This document shows positions 6,207 to 8,413 of a stretch of 8,413 bases of DNA, piece after piece; positions within the stretch are counted from its first letter, which is position 1, and each line of letters begins with the position of its first letter. Origin of the DNA: JACJYE01 sp964432875 (GTDB taxonomy: Bacteria; Bacteroidota; Bacteroidia; Chitinophagales; Saprospiraceae); the NCBI GenBank assembly GCA_964432875.1, contig CAYSPJ010000175.1, forward strand, positions 1-8,413, read 5' to 3'. The translations under genes and the position numbers were made by a program. The notes below the pieces were generated by a model. The model saw only the letters and a program-made list of their open reading frames with translations, made no database searches and was not told the origin of the DNA.

Positions 6207-6281
6207 AGGCTCTTAGTCAAGTCGGGTTTAAAACAGGCGTCCTCCTGCTTTGGTTGATACCCCCAATTCATTTTGGAGCGC

Positions 6282-6289
6282 CAAAAGTA
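6282..6289 (-). promoter_or_regulatory. Candidate -7 element upstream of mlaE
   Basis: TACTTTTG on the minus strand matches TAnnTTTG and would give a leader of about 70 nt before the ATG at 6206. The nearest TTG for a -33 box is 24 nt upstream, one base beyond the usual spacing. Read-through from the lactonase gene, whose stop is at 6326, is also possible because I see no terminator in the gap. Confidence 0.35.
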
Positions 6290-6325
6290 AGGCAAATTTG
6301 GCAAAAATGCCCGCAAAAAAACAGC

Positions 6326-7471
6326 TTACTCGACAAACTGCAGACAAACCGGGCTGGGGATGCTGATATCGGACTGGTAGTGCAGCAAGCCGTCGGCCTT
6401 GATTTGAAAAACGGCGATATTGCCAGTGTTTTGGTTGGCCACATAAGCGACACTACCATCGGGGGCCAGGGCGAAGTTGCGCGGGAAATCCCCCCGGGTG
6501 GGCTCATGCCCCAAGGCGGCAAGCCGCCCGCTTTGCGCATCGACGGCAAAAATGGCCAGGCTGTTGTGCCCGCGGTTAGAGCCGTAGAGGAAGCGCCCAT
6601 CGGGGCTGAGGTGGATATCGGCGCAGTAGTTATCGCCCTGGAAGCCTTCCGGCAAAGTGCTGATGAGCTGTAGGCTATCCAGCTGCCCGCTTGCCGGCTC
6701 GCGCCGGAAGGCAGAGATGGTGCTGCTAAGTTCGTTAATGACGTAGGCGAAGCGCCCATCGGCAGAAAAGGTGATGTGTCGAGGCCCCGATCCGGGTGGC
6801 ACTGCCGCATAGCCAGCCGGCTGCAAGCCTGCGGCTACGGTATCAATTTGATAAATCATCACCATATCCGTCCCCAAGTCAGGTACGTAGGCAAAGCGCC
6901 CATCAGGCGAAATGCCAACAGAGTGGGGGTGGGAAGATTCCTGCCGGGGGTGTGGCCCGCTACCAGCCAGGCGCACAACAGCAGAGGCTTCGCCCAAGCG
7001 GCCGTCTTTTTCCAGGGGGTATAGAGCAAAAACGCCGCCGACGTAGTTGGCAACCAGCGCGTAGCGCCCGGAAGGGTGGATGCTGATGTGGCAGGGTGCA
7101 AAAGAGTAGGAGGGTTGCCGGTTGAGGAAGCGCAAGCTGTCGCCCTCGGCCTGGTAGGCGTAAACATAGCCGGTGCTATCTACATCTGGCCCGGTTTCGC
7201 TGACGGCATAGAGGAAGCGCCCGCCGGGGGCCAGGGCCAGGAAGGAAGGGTTGATGATCCCCCCGCTTACGCTGAGTTGCCGGGCTTGGCCAGCAGCGAC
7301 GCTCAAGAGGTAAATGCCGGCCCCCTTGCCATCCACATGCCCTTCTTTTTTGGTGTAAGTGCCGACGAATAGTTTCATGTCTGCTTGATCTTGCCGTTTG
7401 GAAGAATCAGGGGCTGGCCGGCAGCCGCCCAGCCAACTGGCCGCAAAAAGGAGAAAAAGCCAAGTGCGCAT
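6326..7471 (-). CDS. Lactonase-family seven-bladed beta-propeller lipoprotein (6-phosphogluconolactonase-like)
   Basis: 381-aa protein of the YbhE/Pgl-type lactonase family. The N-terminus MRTWLFLLFAASWLGGC is a lipoprotein signal with lipobox LGGC (C17), so the mature protein is membrane-anchored and outside the cytoplasm. Family blocks appear in order: FVGTYT (35-40), HPSGRYALVANYVGG (132-146), HPHSVGISPDGRFAYVPDLG (181-200), GPRHITFSADGRFAYVINE (229-247), ADIHLSPDGRFLYGSNRG (284-301) and FPRNFALAPDG (329-339). Repeated PDGRFxY blade motifs confirm the propeller. Cytoplasmic relatives hydrolyse 6-phosphogluconolactone; an exported copy probably acts on another lactone or only binds a ligand (inference). 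The longest frame begins at a TTG at 7507, but that codon lies in the promoter -7 box and would put charged residues before the signal, so I use the ATG at 7471. It is divergent from the dehydrogenase gene. Confidence 0.92.
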   Translation of the reverse strand: MRTWLFLLFAASWLGGCRPAPDSSKRQDQADMKLFVGTYTKKEGHVDGKGAGIYLLSVAAGQARQLSVSGGIINPSFLALAPGGRFLYAVSETGPDVDSTGYVYAYQAEGDSLRFLNRQPSYSFAPCHISIHPSGRYALVANYVGGVFALYPLEKDGRLGEASAVVRLAGSGPHPRQESSHPHSVGISPDGRFAYVPDLGTDMVMIYQIDTVAAGLQPAGYAAVPPGSGPRHITFSADGRFAYVINELSSTISAFRREPASGQLDSLQLISTLPEGFQGDNYCADIHLSPDGRFLYGSNRGHNSLAIFAVDAQSGRLAALGHEPTRGDFPRNFALAPDGSVAYVANQNTGNIAVFQIKADGLLHYQSDISIPSPVCLQFVE

Positions 7472-7495
7472 AAGCCTGGTGTTATGATGTTTTCG

Positions 7496-7503
7496 TATGT
7501 TCG
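7496..7503 (+). promoter_or_regulatory. Weak -7-like element for the dehydrogenase gene
   Basis: TATGTTCG differs from TAnnTTTG at one position and would give a leader of about 20-25 nt before the ATG at 7531. No good -33 TTG is seen at 17-23 nt upstream. It is the best plus-strand candidate in the 59-bp divergent gap and lies 1 nt from the opposing lactonase -7 box. Confidence 0.25.
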
Positions 7504-7504
7504 C

Positions 7505-7512
7505 CAAAGATA
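7505..7512 (-). promoter_or_regulatory. -7 promoter element of the lactonase-family gene
   Basis: TATCTTTG on the minus strand matches TAnnTTTG and predicts a leader of roughly 25-30 nt before the ATG at 7471. The -33 position has only a weak TTCA with a 19-nt spacer, inside the start of the divergent dehydrogenase gene. The element decides the start codon, because the alternative TTG at 7507 lies inside it. Confidence 0.5.
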
Positions 7513-7530
7513 CGATATAAAACTGATTGT

Positions 7531-8232
7531 ATGAACGCAGTGATTACCGGAGCGACCCAAGGCATCGGCTATGCTATTGCCCGCGCTTTTGCCGCCGGGG
7601 GCTTCAACCTGGCCGTAGCTGCGCGCTCGGAAGCTGGCTTGGATGCCTTCCGGGAAACATTCCGCCAGGATTTCCCCCATTGCCAGGTGCTCGCCCTGGC
7701 TGCTGATCTGAGCGACAAGGCGCAAACCCAGGCCTTTGCCCGGCAGGTGCTGCAAGCCTTCCCCGCCATCGATGTGCTGGTCAACAACGCCGGCCTCTTC
7801 CTGCCGGGTGGCATCCTGGAGGAAGCCGATAGCGCCCTGGAGGAAATGATGGCCGTCAACCTGTTTGCGCCATATTACCTTGCCAAGCTGCTAGTGCCTG
7901 CATTGAAAGGGCGGCCACGGGCGCATATTTTTAACATCTGTTCCTCTGCCAGCCGCCAGGCTCTGCCCGGCAAGGGCTCGTATGGCGTCACCAAAGCAGC
8001 CCTGCTGGGCCTCACTCAGGCGCTACGGTTGGAATTGCGGGAGCAGGGCGTGCGCGTTACTGCCGTCTTGCCCGGCCCCACCTGGTCAGCCTCCTGGCAA
8101 GGCGCCGATTTGCCGCCAGAGCGCCTCATGCCGGCTGAAGATGTCGCCCACGCGATCTGGAGCACCTGGGCCCTTAGCCCGGGCACCGTAGTGGAGGAAA
8201 TCTTGCTTCAGCCGATGGCGGGGGATTTGTGA
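7531..8232 (+). CDS. Short-chain dehydrogenase/reductase (classical SDR)
   Basis: 233-aa NAD(P)(H)-dependent oxidoreductase, a normal length for a classical SDR. The cofactor motif TGATQGIG is at 6-13. R32 after the second strand (VAARSE) favours NADPH. D59 follows the third strand (AADL), NNAG is at 85-88, and the structural Asn is N110. The active site is S138 (ICSSAS), Y151 and K155 (SYGVTK), and PGPT at 181-184 follows. The substrate loop is short, and the C-terminus VVEEILLQPMAGDL resembles the VxEIxIxP ending of 3-oxoacyl-ACP reductase-like and sepiapterin-type SDRs. The substrate cannot be assigned; the gene is cytoplasmic and monocistronic as far as the window shows. The ATG at 7531 is the obvious start, since the Rossmann motif follows within 5 residues. 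Confidence 0.93.
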   Translation: MNAVITGATQGIGYAIARAFAAGGFNLAVAARSEAGLDAFRETFRQDFPHCQVLALAADLSDKAQTQAFARQVLQAFPAIDVLVNNAGLFLPGGILEEADSALEEMMAVNLFAPYYLAKLLVPALKGRPRAHIFNICSSASRQALPGKGSYGVTKAALLGLTQALRLELREQGVRVTAVLPGPTWSASWQGADLPPERLMPAEDVAHAIWSTWALSPGTVVEEILLQPMAGDL

Positions 8233-8278
8233 GGTCCACAATGAGGATCATCGCAGGTTAGAAAGGGCTCTTTTCTGC

Positions 8279-8350
8279 CCACGCCTCCCCGAGACGGCGT
8301 TTAGGGCGTGGCGGGAATGGGAGCCGCCACCGTCCCTCGAGCCCCTAAAC
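8279..8350. repeat. Nested inverted repeats in the terminal non-coding region
   Basis: After the dehydrogenase stop, 8233-8413 has no convincing gene. It contains a stem GTTTAGGG (8299-8306) with CCCTAAAC (8343-8350). This encloses a second stem GTGGCGG (8308-8314) with CCGCCAC (8324-8330) around a 9-nt loop. A competing 7-bp stem pairs CCACGCC (8279-8285) with GGCGTGG (8305-8311). The elements are mutually exclusive in part, as in a switching RNA or a palindromic intergenic repeat. A minus-strand open frame crosses the region without a recognisable protein. It may also serve as terminator of the dehydrogenase gene, although no T-tract follows. Identity unknown. Confidence 0.45.
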
Positions 8351-8413
8351 CTATTCGCAAACGTTCCGCTCTGACGTGTTCCTGTCTTGCTTCTTAGCCA
8401 CGGATGCCAAGCT

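Noticed and set aside
7472..7507. TTG start giving 12 extra residues on the lactonase
   Set aside because: The TTG lies within the -7 promoter box and would place charged residues before an otherwise perfect lipoprotein signal.
8247..8413. Minus-strand open frame of about 55 codons reaching the window end
   Set aside because: It covers the inverted repeats, is Gly/Arg/Ser-rich without recognisable motif, and is best explained by the palindromic GC-rich sequence. It should be re-examined with flanking DNA.
1..8413. CRISPR arrays, insertion sequences, rRNA, phage attachment sites
   Set aside because: No regularly spaced repeats, transposase motifs, rRNA-like sequence or duplicated tRNA 3' end were seen in the window.

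Overview
The window reads as chromosomal DNA of a member of the Bacteroidota, most likely near the Saprospiraceae/Lewinella group (inference). Reasons: several genes are preceded by the Bacteroidota-type -7 promoter element TAnnTTTG, Shine-Dalgarno sequences are mostly absent, GC content is moderate to high, and a free-standing protein resembles a type IX secretion sorting domain beside a short EAD11-like open frame. Ten protein-coding frames and one tRNA are supported. Most genes lie on the minus strand; only the first and last are on the plus strand.

Left part (1-1960): a PP2A/ApaH-type metallophosphatase on the plus strand converges on a row of three small minus-strand frames. In transcription order these are a 101-aa sorting-domain-like beta protein, a 47-aa frame resembling the start of an effector-associated domain (EAD11), and a 145-aa protein with two membrane segments. 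A candidate promoter stands before the first. This is the least ordinary part of the window.

Middle (1961-4685): a KtrA/TrkA-type regulatory subunit and a TrkH/KtrB-type K+ channel subunit form a two-gene operon (channel first, 6-nt gap). Upstream is tRNA-Leu(GAG) with a strong hairpin terminator, and the trkH promoter is packed directly against that terminator. The -7 element is so close to the trkH ATG that a leaderless mRNA is predicted.

Right part (4686-8413): an MlaF-like ATPase and an MlaE-like permease (retrograde phospholipid/MCE transporter core, 9-nt gap) form an operon with no MlaD/MCE gene beside it. Upstream is a lactonase-family beta-propeller lipoprotein, which shares a 59-bp divergent promoter region with a plus-strand short-chain dehydrogenase. 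The last 180 bases have no convincing gene but carry nested inverted repeats typical of an intergenic structured element.

Three start codons need care. The longest frames of the lactonase and of the sorting-domain-like protein begin at TTG codons, and the longest trkH frame runs back into the tRNA. In each case a downstream ATG fits better.
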